This document shows positions 1 to 14,418 of a DNA stretch of 64,000 bases, piece by piece. A program made the position numbers and the translations under genes. Positions within the stretch are counted from its first letter, which is position 1. Every line of letters starts with the position of its first letter. Origin of the DNA: Paramecium sonneborni. Lineage: Eukaryota > Ciliophora > Oligohymenophorea > Peniculida > Parameciidae. Location of the stretch: positions 321,519-385,518 of the forward strand of contig CAJJDN010000107.1 in assembly GCA_905182985.1 (NCBI GenBank), in the 5' to 3' direction. Below the pieces are notes generated by a model that saw only the letters and a list, made by a program, of their open reading frames with translations, was not told the origin of the DNA and searched no databases.

Positions 1-1
1 T

Positions 2-2208
2 AATCTAATTGCTGCAGCAACAATGATATTATTAATGTTATCTATACTTTTAATTTATTCTTTAATGATTGGTGATGTAGAAGAGAAGACTTATGAATTT
101 GGAATGTTAAGAGCTTTAGGATTTAGAAAATCATGGCTTATTATCTTATTATTATTATAAGCATTAACATTCGCAAGTAATTTTATTATTATTTTATATC
201 TTTAGTACCAGGTTTATTATTAGCATTAATTACATGTTATATTCTCAATTCTTTAGTATGTATGTTAATTTTTGAGACAACTGATTTGGTTTCAAATTAT
301 GTTATTGCAAATTAAGCCATATATTTAGCTGTTAGTTTGGGTATATTGATACCAATTATCAGCAATATATTTCCAATTTAAAGAGCACTATCCAAAACCT
401 TAAGAGATTCTTTAGATTTATATCATAGAACAATTTAAGAAGTTATGGTAAATGTTGTAAAACTAGAGAAGATGGGTATATCTTTAAACTAAACATTTTG
501 TTCATTACTTTTAGTTGCTATAGGTTTTGTTAGTTATTATTTAATACCAATGGCATTCATTTTTAATAATATAACTTTGGGATTAAATATCATTAATATC
601 ATATTTATAATCATGATCATAGGGTTTATGCTTTTGGTAAATTTATTATAAGCTCCATTAGAGAGAGCTATATTAAATAGTATTTTATGGATTTGTAAAT
701 TTGATAGAAATCTTAAGTAGATAATTTTTAAGAATTTGAAAGGTCATGCAAACAGGAATTGGAAAACAACATTTATGTATTCACTTGCTCTATCGTTTAT
801 TTTATTTGCAGGAGCATCATTAACTCTTAATTCTAAAGTAATTGGGGATGCATTATAATCTACATTAGGAGGAGATGTTACTGTATTAGTATTACCGACT
901 GATAAGATTGGTTTAGATGAATATCAAATACGTTAACACTTAGAGAGAGAAAAGCTTCAAGATTCTACATTAATTTAAAGTTATAGTTTTAATGCCTTAA
1001 TTTTAACAAATTTTCCATTTTGTAGCAGGGTTTAATGGTTTACTACAATGGCTACATTTCCTTGGGCAAAAATTAGATTAGGTGGTGTAGAACCAAATTA
1101 TTTAGAAACAATCATGTAAGAATATTATCTACCTGATGATTTTGATGATTAAGTTTCTTATCCATAATTAAAAAGTGGTAAAAAAGATGGTGTATATGGA
1201 CTTTATAATAGAAGTGGAAATTTGGATATTGAAAGTGAAGATGATGTTTTTAAGATTGTATCTACAATGTCTATTAGAGATAGTTATTACAAGGATCTCA
1301 ATTTAACTAGACCATAATCAAAAGATGAAATAGATAGAGAAATTAATGTAATTATTCCAAAAGGATATAAATATGAAATTTCAGTTGATGTTAATACTCC
1401 ATCTCTCATTTATTGGTATGGTTATTATAGAATAAATGTTCGACATACAGCATCAAAAGTTCCTGGTTTTTAATTTTCATCCTACAGATAAATTGCTTAA
1501 TTCGGATAAGGAATAATTTCAATGCCAGATTAATTATATATGTTAAATACATACTTCAGAGGAGATATACAGAATATTTCCAGTATTATTTAACCAAATG
1601 TTAGAGAATATTTGAGTAGTTTACCAAAGGGTTTAAGTTATGGATTGCCAAAAACTAGTTTGAGAATAAAATTTGGTAGAAAAATTAGTTAATAAGAGAG
1701 AGTAGATTTTTGCAATAGACTTAGAAATTATTTTAGAAATGATTAAACTTTACTATTCGATGTATAGACATTAAAATAGGAAGCAGAAAATGCTTTTTTT
1801 TATATTTAGATTTTGAACATAGTTGTTGCTGTGATTGCCTTAACATTATCATTTTTTTTAATTCTTATATCATTTGTAGGGAATGTGAAAGACAATTCAT
1901 GGGAGTTTGGGGTCTTAAGAGCAATAGGATTAAATAAAAATCAACTAACAAGAATTTATGTTTATGAGGCAATTTCATTAATTACTGCATCTGGTATATT
2001 AGGTACTTTCATTGGAATTTCTTTGGCTATATTATTGACTCTATAAATTCTTATGTTTGTAGAACTTCCATTTGTTTTAATGTTTCCAACTGCTACTTTT
2101 TTAATTACTTGTCTTGGAGGATTTGTGACAGCAGTATTTGCAAGTTATTTAGCGGTCTTAGATATGAAAGATAAAAGCATTTCAGTTATTTTAAAAGGGT
2201 TGCTATGA
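2..2208 (+). CDS. FtsX-like (ABC3-type) permease family protein, 5' part missing
   Basis: Partial gene whose 5' end lies outside the window. Read with TAA/TAG as Gln it is open to TGA at 2206-2208. One 29-nt intron (177-205, GTAATT...TTTAG) joins frame 2 to frame 1. The protein shows hydrophobic segments and two copies of the FtsX/MacB permease signature: EFGMLRALGF near the start and EFGVLRAIGL near codon 630, each followed by further membrane spans. A large hydrophilic domain lies between them. This is the layout of ABC3/FtsX-like permeases, which act in the membrane with a separate ATPase. In ciliates the partner and substrate are unknown. The next gene is a tandem paralogue, and the first ~237 bases here are identical to part of it. 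The family call is firm; the function is inferred only from the family. Confidence 0.85.
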
Positions 2209-2257
2209 TATTTTTTTAATATTTCTAACAATTTAATGATAAATATTAATACTTAGT

Positions 2258-5200
2258 ATGGCTTAAGTTGATGAAATTCAACCATCTTAAATAGAAACAC
2301 AGCAAAGTAATTCTCAAAGGCTTATTCGACTCTTTTTTAATTACATTTTGTCTGATATTGCGAAAAGACCACGCTCTTTTAAGATTGGATTATTCTCAAC
2401 ATATATTGTTATTGCTTTTTTAGGATTACTTTAATGTTTAAAGTGTCTAAGTCCTTTTATTTTTCTTTAGTTAGCTGAAACATCTGTTGGCGATACAGAT
2501 TTATAGTTTTTACCTAAAACTATTACAAACTAAAGCAATTTCAGACTAATCAACATAACTGAATTGCGCTAAGTATTTAACTTATTTTAAGTAGTATACA
2601 TCTTAAATCAATGAATTTCTAGATATATCTCCAAGATGGTTATTGATTTGTGATATACACAATCCTAAAGCCTAAATCAATTTGACTTCTTTTTTTATGA
2701 TTCTTGATTCAGAACTTGAAAATAGTATTGGACTTGGTAGAAGATTAGACACTGATATTATTACATCCAATTAAATTTATATTACTTAAGGACTTTAAAA
2801 AGGACTTGGTGTATAAATTGGAGATTATATTCAAATTAAATTTAGTGTTCTTTAATTTCTAAAAAATTTAGGATTTAAAACATCAGAAGTTGAATCTAAA
2901 AATAATTTAAGAGATTCATTCAAAAATTTCATCAATAATCTCTTATAAATTTCTAATGATGATATACTTTATAGAAAATTTGATGTTTAAACAATTTTAT
3001 AATTTTCTAAGGAATATAAATATTATGTGAAAGATGTGGAAAAGTCTAAGTGGAAGAAAAAATAAACAAAAAATAGATTTATTTCATCAATTTATAGTTT
3101 AAATCTTACTAATCATCAGAAGAGATTAGGTAAAAAATTAGTGGATTTTTTATTCACTAGAAATATGACTAATGATGCTTAGTATTTTTATAGATTTGCT
3201 TCTCGATTATCAAAATTTACAAAAGAAGTGACAATATTATAAATTGAGGATGGTTTATTTGATATTGCTATTGAAATGGTTGAATTTTAATTAAATTTTT
3301 AAGTTTATTAAAGTGTTTAATCTCCTAAAGGTAAATGGACAGAAGCATTAGGTATGATGGTTTATATGGATTATAAAAATGCAAGTCATATTTTTATGGA
3401 AGCTATACTTGATAGACTTGACAAAGTAGTTAAAGAAAAGAAAAAGTACGATAAAGGTATAGCAGGAGCAATATCAACATTAATTCCTGTTTTAGAAACA
3501 CGAGATACAGTAATGGGCAAACTTAAACATTTAAAACTATAAGAATATTCTTTAATGGCTAATCTTGTTTTCAAAAATAAATATCCTAAATATGAAAGTC
3601 CATAAAATGCCAGAGATATTGTTATCTCGACAACAAATTAATTTTACTCAATTGCAGGATACGATTATCCAGTCTCAATAATGGCTCCATTAGGTTACAT
3701 AATTTAATTATATCATTTAATAAAGCACTTTATTGAAACTCTAATTGCTGCAGCAACAATGATATTATTAATGTTATCTATACTTTTAATTTATTCTTTA
3801 ATGATTGGTGATGTAGAAGAGAAGACTTATGAATTTGGAATGTTAAGAGCTTTAGGATTTAGAAAATCATGGCTTATTATCTTATTATTATTATAAGCAT
3901 TAACATTCGCAAGTAATTTTATTATTATTTTATATCTTTAGTACCAGGTTTATTATTAGCATTAATTACATGTTATCTCTTAAATAGTATAATATCTATG
4001 TATATCTTCAATATGTCTCTTTTGATTTCCTCATATAGTCTTCCAATTTAAGCTTTATTATTTTCATTAAGTGTTGGAATCTGTATGCCTATCATTAGCA
4101 ACATTTTACCAATCTAATAGGCTTTATCGAAAACTTTAAGAGATTCATTGAATTTACTTCATAAAGTTATTAGCAACATAAATGTAACTGTTATGAAATT
4201 AGAAAAAATGGGTATAAATTTAAATTAAACTATATATTCAATTATGTTAATATCTATAGGATTTATAAGTTATTATATTATTCCTATGAATATTGTTTAT
4301 TAAAATATTGGATTTGCCATTTTTATACTAAATATTGTATTTATCACAATGTTAGTTGGTATAACAATGATTATAAATTTGATTTAAAAAGTAGTTGAGA
4401 AAATAATTCTCCATATTATTCTATGTATAAAATCATCAGATAAAAATCTGAAATCAATAATTTTAAATAATTTACATAGTCATGAGAGTAAGAATGCAAA
4501 AACAACATTAATTTATTCACTTGGATTATCATTGATTATTTTTACAGGATCATCATTTGTATTAATGAATTAAATGATGGGGAATTTTATAAATATTAAT
4601 ACAGCATCAGATATTCGTATATTTGATGTCTCTAAAAAATTTGGATTAGATGAATATCGTTTAAGATAACATCTTTTATGGGAGTAATAAAATGATCCTA
4701 CGTTAATCAAAGATTATACATTTAGTGCATTACCATTAAATAATTATCCTGGGATGGTAAACATTTTTTAGATATCTCCATTGTCAAATTTTCCAAAAAA
4801 AAGAATAAATCTTTAGCCAGTTGAAAAGAATTTTTTAAACTCTATTTCAATTTAGTATTATTAACCAACTGAATATAATACACAATTAAAAGATGTGAGA
4901 TATTTAGAGAATGGTTTAAGAGATGGTGTATATGATCTTTATAATCGTGCTTTTAATTTTGATATATAATCAGATTCGGATGAATTTGGAATAGTTTCTA
5001 ATCGAAAATATAAAAAAGAATATGAAGCGTCAGAGAAAAAGGAAGGAAAAAAGAGAATAAGTAAGGTTGATAGAGAAATAAATATAATAATACCAGAAGG
5101 TTATAGAAAAGAAGGAAGTTTAAGTGTTGATACACCAGCTTTATTAGTTATAAAGAATAAATAATTTAAAATGGAGAAGAGATTAAAAATCATTCATATG

Positions 5201-5982
5201 GCAACTAAGATTCCAAACTTTGATTTTAGTGCTTATGCAACGATTGTATTTTATGGGTAAGGATTGATTACAATGGAGGATGCTGAAATACTATTTAAAG
5301 AGATTATTAACAATAGAGCTGTAAAACGCAGTAGAAATTATAAAATAATTAAATAATTTTTAGAACAGTTACCATAAAATTTAAGTTTTGGATTACCAAA
5401 AAATTAATTATTTATAAAATTTAACAGAGAAACAACTACAGAGGAAAGATATGATTTTAATAATCGATTAAGAAATTATTTCACGAATGATTAGATTTAT
5501 TTGATTGATTCTAAAGAGATAATGAAAACTTTTGATGATGTATTTATTTATTTTGAAATATTCAATGCAGTAGTAGCAATAATTGCATTAATACTATCCT
5601 TTTTCTTGCTTTTAATTTCATTTATAAGGAATGTAAGGAATAATTGTTGGGAAATTGGTATATTGAGAGCAATAGGTTTAAAAGAAGTAAATATGAAATA
5701 TAATTAAATTAGGTGTAAATTCAAAAAATATTTATTTATGAGGCAATTTCTTTGATAATGGCATCAGGTTTAATAGGAACTTTAGTAGGTTTTATAATTG
5801 CATGTACATTTGCAATTTAGATTAATACATTTTCTGAATAATAATTTAAATTAGTATTTCCATTGTTTACAGTTCTTTTAACTTTTTTTGGTGGATTAAT
5901 AGTTGCTGTATTTTCTAGTTATTTGGCTGTGAGATAAATAAAAAGGAAAGAAATTTCATCCATTTTAAAAAATTAGATTTGA
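2258..5982 (+). CDS. FtsX-like (ABC3-type) permease family protein, complete tandem paralogue
   Basis: About 1,210 residues, ATG at 2258 to TGA at 5980-5982. Three introns restore the frame: 2573-2594 (22 nt), 3913-3941 (29 nt, identical to the intron in the upstream paralogue) and 5687-5712 (26 nt). An N-terminal membrane span (about residues 47-66, IGLFSTYIVIAFLGLLQCL) is followed by a long hydrophilic domain. Next comes a first permease block with EFGMLRALGF, a second hydrophilic domain, and a C-terminal permease block with EIGILRAIGL and further spans. This matches the duplicated FtsX-domain architecture. No ATPase motif is present in it or beside it, so any ATPase partner is encoded elsewhere. 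It starts 49 bp after the upstream paralogue and converges on the BEACH gene with 51 bp between stops. The family is well supported; the substrate is unknown. Confidence 0.88.
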
Positions 5983-6033
5983 TAATTTTGATGTAGAATG
6001 ATAACAATATATATTGATATACAGATATAAATC

Positions 6034-9000
6034 TCAATCTTGTGAAAAGATTTTCTAATCTACTACCAATCCAAATTCTCCATCAGAAGTTCCAAATGCT
6101 AGAATTGTTCTGTCAGGTGATAAAGCAAAGGAACTTATATCATTCATAGATTGTTAACAATCAGTTAATTGAATTTCGTTTCTTTTTTAGAGAAAAGGAG
6201 TTGTTAACATTAAAATTTTCTTTTCCATACATAATGGTAAAACCTATATAAATATAAATTATATATACTATAATATCAGTTAGTTTAGAATCTTTAACAA
6301 CTTTTAGATGTCCTTAATTAACAATATATTATTTTAATTCATAATGAGCTAAGAATTATCCATTAATGCTATATGAATAAATGTTTTTGTTTTCATAAAA
6401 TGCTATCCCATATAAAGGTGTGCAATAACTACAAACTTTGCTTATAGGTAATCTTTTAGGATGTCTGTAACTTCTTAAATATTTACCTGACCATTAATTA
6501 TACATATGAATCCAACTGTCACTTGAACAAGTTAATACAACTTTTAAATCATTACATATAAAAATGTCTGTTATTGATTATTCATGATGATGATGCTTAC
6601 TAATAGGAATATATGTATTATTTAAAACTTTGTAAATTATGAGAGTACCATCTTTACTACCAGTAGCTAATATTCTCATTTTATAATCAAATCTCATAAC
6701 TGTTATAGTATGTTCTTATTCAAATCTTTATTCAGAAATTAAACCATTATTATATATTAACATTCTTCCATCCCAAATTCCTCCTACTAAAACTTATTTC
6801 CCTCTATATAGTATTGGTAATTCATCATAATTGCAAGTCCAATCAAAGAGATTTTAATTCTCTTCAACAAATTTACCAAAATTAATTGGCTATTCTTTTT
6901 AATTATTTATATCAAATTTATTATCTTTTAATTCTAATTTAATAGTAGCACATTCTCCATTTCTACGAATCAACCAAAATTTATTATCACTTAAGAATTA
7001 TATTCTTATAATAGCTTTAGATCTTTAATAATTTGGTGATTATGTCTATGGATTATTTTATTTTTATCTTAAGATTCTTTTATCAATCTTTTCATCTACA
7101 ACTCTAAACACAACTTTTTATTTTCCTCTAGTTATATGAGGTCTATCCCAAATCTAACTTGGACATTAACCAAAATGTATTGCTTATGATTCTAATGAAA
7201 TTTTTTATTTTTCATTTTTAATTGAATCCCAATCAATAGAATTTTCATAAGTCAAATAATAAAATGTATTCAATGCTTTAACTGCTTCTTCTCCTTTTTA
7301 TTTATATCCAAATATTAAATCAATCCAATGACAAATATTTTATGAAACATAATCACTTTCTAATTCCATTCTATGAGCACAAATAAATAAATATGGATTT
7401 TATTTAGTCCAAATAGGCAAATCTACATTATTTACTCTTTATCCGGTTTACTGTAATCCATAATCATATTTAGATAAATTTAAAAACATCTCAGGTAAAT
7501 AAAAGAATTCAGGTATTAATTCTCTGACATCACTTAATTCTTCAACTGCATTTCTATAAGTTTCAACAAATGAAAAAAATAATCGATCAGCTAAATCAAA
7601 CTTTCCTGATTATAATTCTTTAGCACCATCTGAAAAAGGTTTCAATCTTATTAAATAATGAAATATGATTGCTGGACTAGAATAATGACTTCCATAGTGA
7701 AATTATGGAACCTTATTAAAGTGATCTATCATATTATATCTCTATTCAAAAACTTCAATTCTATCTTTACTACCCAATGCTCCCATACTCTTAGTAAGAT
7801 CACGATATTTATGCAATTATTCGCCATCATTCATTATCCATGGAAATACAGGATATTGAGTTAAATCCTTATTACTTCTTCCAGATATCTTATTCACTTT
7901 CATTAAGTACTCAAATGTTGTAATCTTATAATTATACCATTTATTCATAGCCTTACTTTCTAACATAACACTCATAGAATCTAATTTTCCAGATAAAATT
8001 CTTGGTTTTATATTTATTGTTCGATGTTTCTTTAAAGAAATCAATTTTTCAATAACCTTTTAATGATCCCCACTTTAAAAATTAAATACAAGAGTGCTAC
8101 CTTCTAACAAAGTCAACTCCAAAGATGTCCATCTTCCTATATATCTACGAAATTATATATCATAAATTTGATCTAAATCCCATTATTTCACTAATTATGA
8201 ATCTTCAGGAACTCTAAATTTGATCAAACTTTAATGAGTTTCTTTTTATGTAATTGATTCAAAATAGAAAATCAAATGAGTATCACTTATTCGAAGAGAT
8301 CCTATTCTCACTGTTAATGTCTTAATCCATTAAACTCTATGTATAATCACTTCATCTTTCTCATTCTATTAAAAATAAAATGGTATTATTGTATCAAATA
8401 TTATTTCGTGTATTTTCTTTCTCTATCTTTCTGGCTATTTCTTATCGTAATCTGCCAAATTCATTATTCTTGTGCTTTATTGTTAGGATTGCATTATGTT
8501 ATCCATTTAAGGATAATCATATAACTTTGCTTTGAGTAATGGTCTTGATTTTTATTTAGTTTCATATTTCCACATCTTCCATGTAAATCTAAATTAATTA
8601 CTTTTTTACATCTAATTTTATATGATATTTTCATAATGCATATCTATTGAATCAAAAGGTTTATCAATTTATGCCTTAAAATCAGGATGTGCCCACCATT
8701 AATTGAATACTCGAACTCTATTAAATGACTTTTTAAACATATATCTGGCTTGTCTCATGTAAATTTACTCAGAGTCTATTCTCTATATTTTTTAATCATA
8801 AGAATATGTTGATGAAGATGATATCCTAATTTTAATTATATTAATTATTTACATCTATGAAAATAAAAGTTCCTCAATACCCTGACGTTAATATTACAAT
8901 TTATCCTATAATGTCTTCTTTTTTTATGCAAAAATTCTATAAGATTCTTCAAAATCACATTTGGTTTTTATATAATATTCTTCATTCATAAAAAAGGAAT

Positions 9001-12000
9001 CCTTAATTTTTTACTATAAAGATTGATTTTCTATAAAAACTTATTTTGCAGATATCATCCTCTCCATTATAAGCTTATTATTTAATTTTAATGATTTTGT
9101 TTCATAAACATCAAATATATGAGTACCATCTTTTTTAATTAAATCATTTAACATTTTTATTAAAAATAATTTGTGTGATTTATATCCTTCAAAAATGAGT
9201 ACTTAAAAGGATTCATTTTTATTTAAAATTTAAGTAAAAGAATCAACATATATAATTAAAAATTTAAAAGAATAGAATAAACAATTCCTTACAATTTACA
9301 ATAATTCCTATTTGATTTCCATATCATAATTAATTTCTTAAATTTTATCCTCCATTTAATAAAGAAAAATGAAATGTGATCCAATAATTTAATATACAAT
9401 CTTGTCTTAAATTTCTTCAATTTCCTTATCTCTCAAAGTCTCAGATGCTATAATGAGTGTTCGAATCATTTTATCCATTGTGTTCAATATAAATTGTAAT
9501 TACTTGATATTTTCCCTACTCTACACATTAAATGCAAAATATTCAGCATTTAATTGTAGAAAAAGTTAACAAACTTAAATAAATATAGGAGTTTAATTTT
9601 ATTCTAACCCAATTTCAAATTCAAACATCATTGCAGCAAATGTTTTTTATGATTCTGTAAGATTTTTCTATTCTAAAATACTTAATAGTCCTTTTTAAAC
9701 AATCTAATAATCTTCCAAAAAACTAATAATTTAAGTTGAAAATTTGGAACAAAATTAATTTACTATATCACAAATATTGACAACTAAAATATGATCAACC
9801 CATTAAATGATTCCAAATTATTGTTTCCATTCTTATTATATAATTAAAAACTTTACTTTTAGGCATTTCCTATTAGGAAATAGTTAATTTAAAGGAAATA
9901 GGTTAGAATTTATGGAATTAATAATAATGTTCATTTTCCATGGTTCTAGGATCAGCTGTCACAAGTCTAAATGTTTCAAAAATAATAGAATATAAATTCA
10001 CCCAAAAAGTTGAGAACAATTCAAACTTAAAGCAATCACTAAAAAATGATAATAAATGATACTTACGATAAATTAGATAATAATTGTTTATATATCAATC
10101 TAATTAATAATTAAGTTGCCTATTAATTAGTCGTGTCATTATTTAGTTCTTCCAAAACTCTACAGTAACTTTGTAAATGTAATAATCTAAGAAATCCATT
10201 TTTTTCATTTTGAATAGCGGCCTTGATAACATTACAATATAATTTTAAACCACTGTCCCATACCCAGAATTCAAATTAAGAAAGTTCCCTTATATTATAT
10301 TGATGTTAGATTTCTAAAAGAGTTTCTAAGATCCACCAATGAAACTCTTCATTATTTAATAGAAACATGGCACTAGTCTGATTCCATTTAATTAACATGC
10401 ATAAATCTTACATAATACGGCCTTTAACAGAATCTACACAATATTGGAAATAACTAATCAATAAAGATAATCCACCATCAGATTTAATAATAAAATTCTC
10501 ATCTAAAAGAAGTGTATCTGAATTAGTTTTTCCTACTCTTGTTCTTAGCATCCATTCCATGATTGCAACGTATAAAGGTTCATAATCAATAATTCTTCTA
10601 TTTGGTTAGACAATCTTTTTTTTTTAAATCACAGGCTACTTTTATTTCTCCTCTATTGAACTTTGTTATTCTTCTTATTAATGAAATACCAAAGCCTGAT
10701 TTATTAAAGGTTTTCTAGGTTAAATATCTTCATCTTCATCATCTGAATATGTATCTAATACTTCTACTGCAGCACTATTTCCTAGAGTATGTGCAATCCA
10801 ATTTGCTATTTCTTTCTCATTTGCAGATTGATTTATTCGAATGCTCTCTGCTATTAATTTTATACAACTAGTTTTCACATCTGGACATGAACAAGTTGTT
10901 AATAAATTCAATAACATTTGCATTACTTCCTCTTAGACTAATATCTAAGATATAGGATTATTGCTCTTATTCTCATATTGAAATAACCCTTAAAGCTTTT
11001 TCAGTAATAATTAGTAAAAGCAAGGAGAACATTTTAAAGTGAAGACTCTTGCAATGTCAATAATATTTTATTTTTCTATTTTAGATTATGATTAAAATAA
11101 TTTATTATGAAGGATGGCATCAATTATATCTAATAATTTTTATTAATTACATACTTAGATAAGAATCTATTAATTAGGAATAAGGTATAGTTGGTAACTA
11201 AAAATTTGTATAGCCCATTTGATTAGCATGTTCTTCACAACACAATCTATTCTTTGGATCAATATCATAAATCAAGATTTCTAATATTTTACTTATACCA
11301 AAAATTGATATGTAAAATTCAGGATTACTATTATAGATCATCCGGATAAATTTTAAGTAGCCTTCAATTATTGAAAAATCATCTAATTTATAGATTTAAA
11401 CTCTCCACAACAGATTACAAATGAATTATTCTTTTAACTTTGTATCTTGAATTGAATTATGCAATTGTGAAAGTAATTCAATTGTTAAATTATTGATCAT
11501 GGAAAGCCCAGAATCATTAAGTTTAAGTGCTATCAAGCTTAAATATTCTGTTCGAATTGCATCCTATTATGATTCTGGTCTTGATTTGATAATTTAACAA
11601 ATTAGTGTTAATAATTCATTCAGCAAAGAATCATAAGGTTAAAGTCTTAAAAAAAGCAATAGAGGAACAAAATTTTCAATTCTACAAAATTATGAAAATT
11701 GTTATTTCTGTGTAATTCTTAAATAAAATCCACTGTATGATTAGAGTGCTCCATCAAATTAATTAATAGGATCAGTTATAAAATTGGCTCTAGCTCTAAG
11801 TGGAGTGTAACATAATATTAATTTATTATTTCCATGACATTTATGTAAATTTCTTAAGTGATCATTAGATTATATGCCCAGGTTTTTTTCTCCACAGTTT
11901 AAATCACTATATGCATAATAGTAGTTTATACTTCCCATCGAATCCATCATTATAAATTAGTAGGCAAGTGACATAACCATAAAAATTAGTAAAAAATTAA

Positions 12001-13182
12001 AATTCTATGACAGAAGAATCATTTGAGATTTAGGGAAAGTCAATTTTAATTTCTCTAAGTTATTGATTTCCACAAGTCAAATAGAGATAATAAGATTCTT
12101 ATAAGAAGAACTTTCTCAATTGAATTTGAATACATAAAGCTGACCATTCTTGATAAGGAATTTCAATCAAACTTATAGGAACTTCATTATGAGGTGCTAT
12201 AAGAATATAATAAATGAATTTTTACAATTCAAATCTATATATTGATAAACTAATTTGTTTCCATTTAAAATAAACTGGCATCCTTTTTTTTTATCAGACA
12301 TTAAGTACATAATTTTAGTTTCAACTTCAGACTTGATTTTTAGGGGATAGAGCCATGTTTATAGAGAAATGCCTTTGCTGAAAAGCCATTTCATTTCTCT
12401 AGTATCCACCACTAATCCACTATCAATATAATTGAAATAAAATGATGCATATGGAGAATCATAACGATGTTCTGCAAAAACTTTCTATAAAAATAGAAAT
12501 TAAACATAATACTTATAATAACGATATGAATCTCTAAACTTTTTCATTTGTCAATTCAGAATTATACATTTAATTTTTGATGAAGATAAACATGCTCTTG
12601 TAATTTCGCTTTGTCAAAGTGATAGCCCCCAAAAACCAATTGATAATCCTAAATAATTATTGTGTATGCTGAAAAGTAAAGTAAAATTAATACATGTTCA
12701 TTTGTCAAACATAACTCCAATAGTAAATCTAAAATTTATTCATTTTGATTGTGAATCAATGCTAAAGCTTACAATGAAGAAGATTGTATTAATTGTTACT
12801 CTAAATGATCATAAAACTTTTGTTGTTCTTCTTGAGATATTTGATTGACAGATTATAGAGCCTTCAAAAGATGATCAGCTCTTCTAACTATTTTATTTAA
12901 TTTGTAATGTTCAATTAAGGTTGGTCTGAATTGATCCTCAAAAATGGCATCAATTAATTACATTTTATTAATAAATAATGAACAAAGCATTTCATTTGTT
13001 TTTGTTAATGGTTTTAAGTTTTGGAGCTGAATGGCAAACAGGTTTAGACAATGTGATAAAAAACCAACCTTAATTAACATTAACGAGCAATTATCCAATC
13101 CACACTCAAATTGAAATCTTATTTGATAAACACTTCTCAGAGTATGTATCTCTCTTAAAAGAGTGCCTGAAGTATTACTCAT
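6034..13182 (-). CDS. BEACH domain and WD40 repeat protein (neurobeachin/LYST-like)
   Basis: About 2,300 residues, ATG at 13182-13180 to TGA at 6036-6034, with roughly ten short introns (for example 12197-12225, 29 nt). The N-terminal third contains a ConA/LamG-like stretch (FCxW-like KGISLQTWLYPLK) and helical armadillo-like sequence. A PH-BEACH region sits at about residues 1530-1660. The BEACH domain follows at about 1660-1950, with [46 protein letters not shown] and [18 protein letters not shown], all hallmark blocks of the family. The C-terminus holds WD40-type repeats ending in [25 protein letters not shown] proteins are large scaffolds in vesicle traffic, lysosome and autophagy pathways. 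The order (ConA, PH, BEACH, WD40) fits the neurobeachin/LYST class, but I cannot assign a subfamily. The 5' end lies next to a divergent gene. Exact splice sites in the 5' half are provisional. Confidence 0.88.
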
Positions 13183-13207
13183 GTTTGAACATGTAACATT
13201 TGAATCA

Positions 13208-14264
13208 ATGTTGGACGTCGATATAAATCTGTCATTAGGATAAGTGACTAAATCTGGTAGAATATTGAATCTCTCTTTTTAGGTTTTGAATTAAGGTATC
13301 GTTTAGGAGGCCCTGCAAGAGTTTAATAATTAAAAGTCAGATGGGTAGCATTTGTTGATAAAAATGTATAACTCACGTATCGTGAATTTAATTTCATGCA
13401 ATTAAGAGAAATTCGCTAAGGTATTAGACTTTCTTCTCTACTCTTAGGTTTTGGTATAAGAGAAGACATATTCACTCATCCTGTTAATGCAAACATCAAA
13501 TCCCCTAAAGTTAGTGCTTTTCTTGTTGGATTTAAAATTAATCCAGAAAACGGACCTTATTCTCTACAAATTAATTGTGCTCTAGATTAAGAAATGCAAA
13601 ATGTCAATTTAAATCTTAAAACTAAAGATACTACTCATGTTAGATATGTCAAATTAGCTCTTATTCTTGTAGGAGAAGGATCTAAAGCCATTACCAAATA
13701 AGGTGGCATTGATTCAAGAGGTTTCAATTACTTTGAAGTAATTTTAATCTTTAATTTCTCAAGGAATAAAGCACAAGTGGAATTAGAAGAATTGATTACA
13801 AACAAAGTGTTCCAGATACATTCTTAACGGCTCCTTAAGACAACATACTAAGTTAAGGATTAAGAGGCTTTGAGGCAAATAGTACAGAAAGTGAACTAAT
13901 TTCTATGAGTTTGGATAAGTATCATGTATTCGATGACAATTATGAGATGAACTTTGGCCCATGTATGGAGTACTTTTCTATTAAGAGTGAATGGCACTCT
14001 AATCTACAGTCTAGATTTCTCCATCTTGTTGCACGAACCAACCAAAATAGAGAAAATGACAATGAGTCGTTTACGTAGGAAATGAGTTTAATAAAATAAA
14101 TACAAGATACTGGGCAAGTTTAAATTGCCTTTCTTTTCTTTTTCTTGATGTTTTAATTTTTAAAAACTAATTTTGGGGCAAATTTCTTTACTTTTTTTTA
14201 TTTATACTTATATTCTTATTATTTTTAAAGTTTATATTTTAATGAAATTTAAATCATTCTATGA
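13208..14264 (+). CDS. Protein with H-type-lectin-like domain, function unknown
   Basis: ATG at 13208; an in-frame ATG at 13181 would add nine residues and would overlap the start codon of the BEACH gene on the other strand. Introns at 13257-13282 (26 nt) and 13738-13763 (26 nt) restore one frame. The body contains LKVRWVAFVDKN and, further on, a block KVSAFLVGFKINPENGPYSL with RYVKLALILVGEG. These resemble the V/R-W-x-A-F and 'P-x-V-x-x-x-L-x-G-F' strands of H-type lectin (discoidin C-terminal) domains. No signal peptide is evident. The last part is acidic and polar. The 3' end is uncertain: the frame stays open to TGA at 14262-14264, but the final ~45 codons are hydrophobic, AT-rich and unlike the rest, so the true stop may lie near 14100-14150 after an unrecognised intron. 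The lectin call is moderate. Confidence 0.6.
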
Positions 14265-14418
14265 TAGTACTTATAAGAATAAAAATTCTTAATTAGATAT
14301 GAATAAATGTTGTCATTATGTATATTTATTTTATTTCAAGTGAGATTAATTTGAGATTAAAGTCTAAAGTAATTTATTTTAATATTTAATATTTAATAAT
14401 TTGTATCAGTAGAACAGA

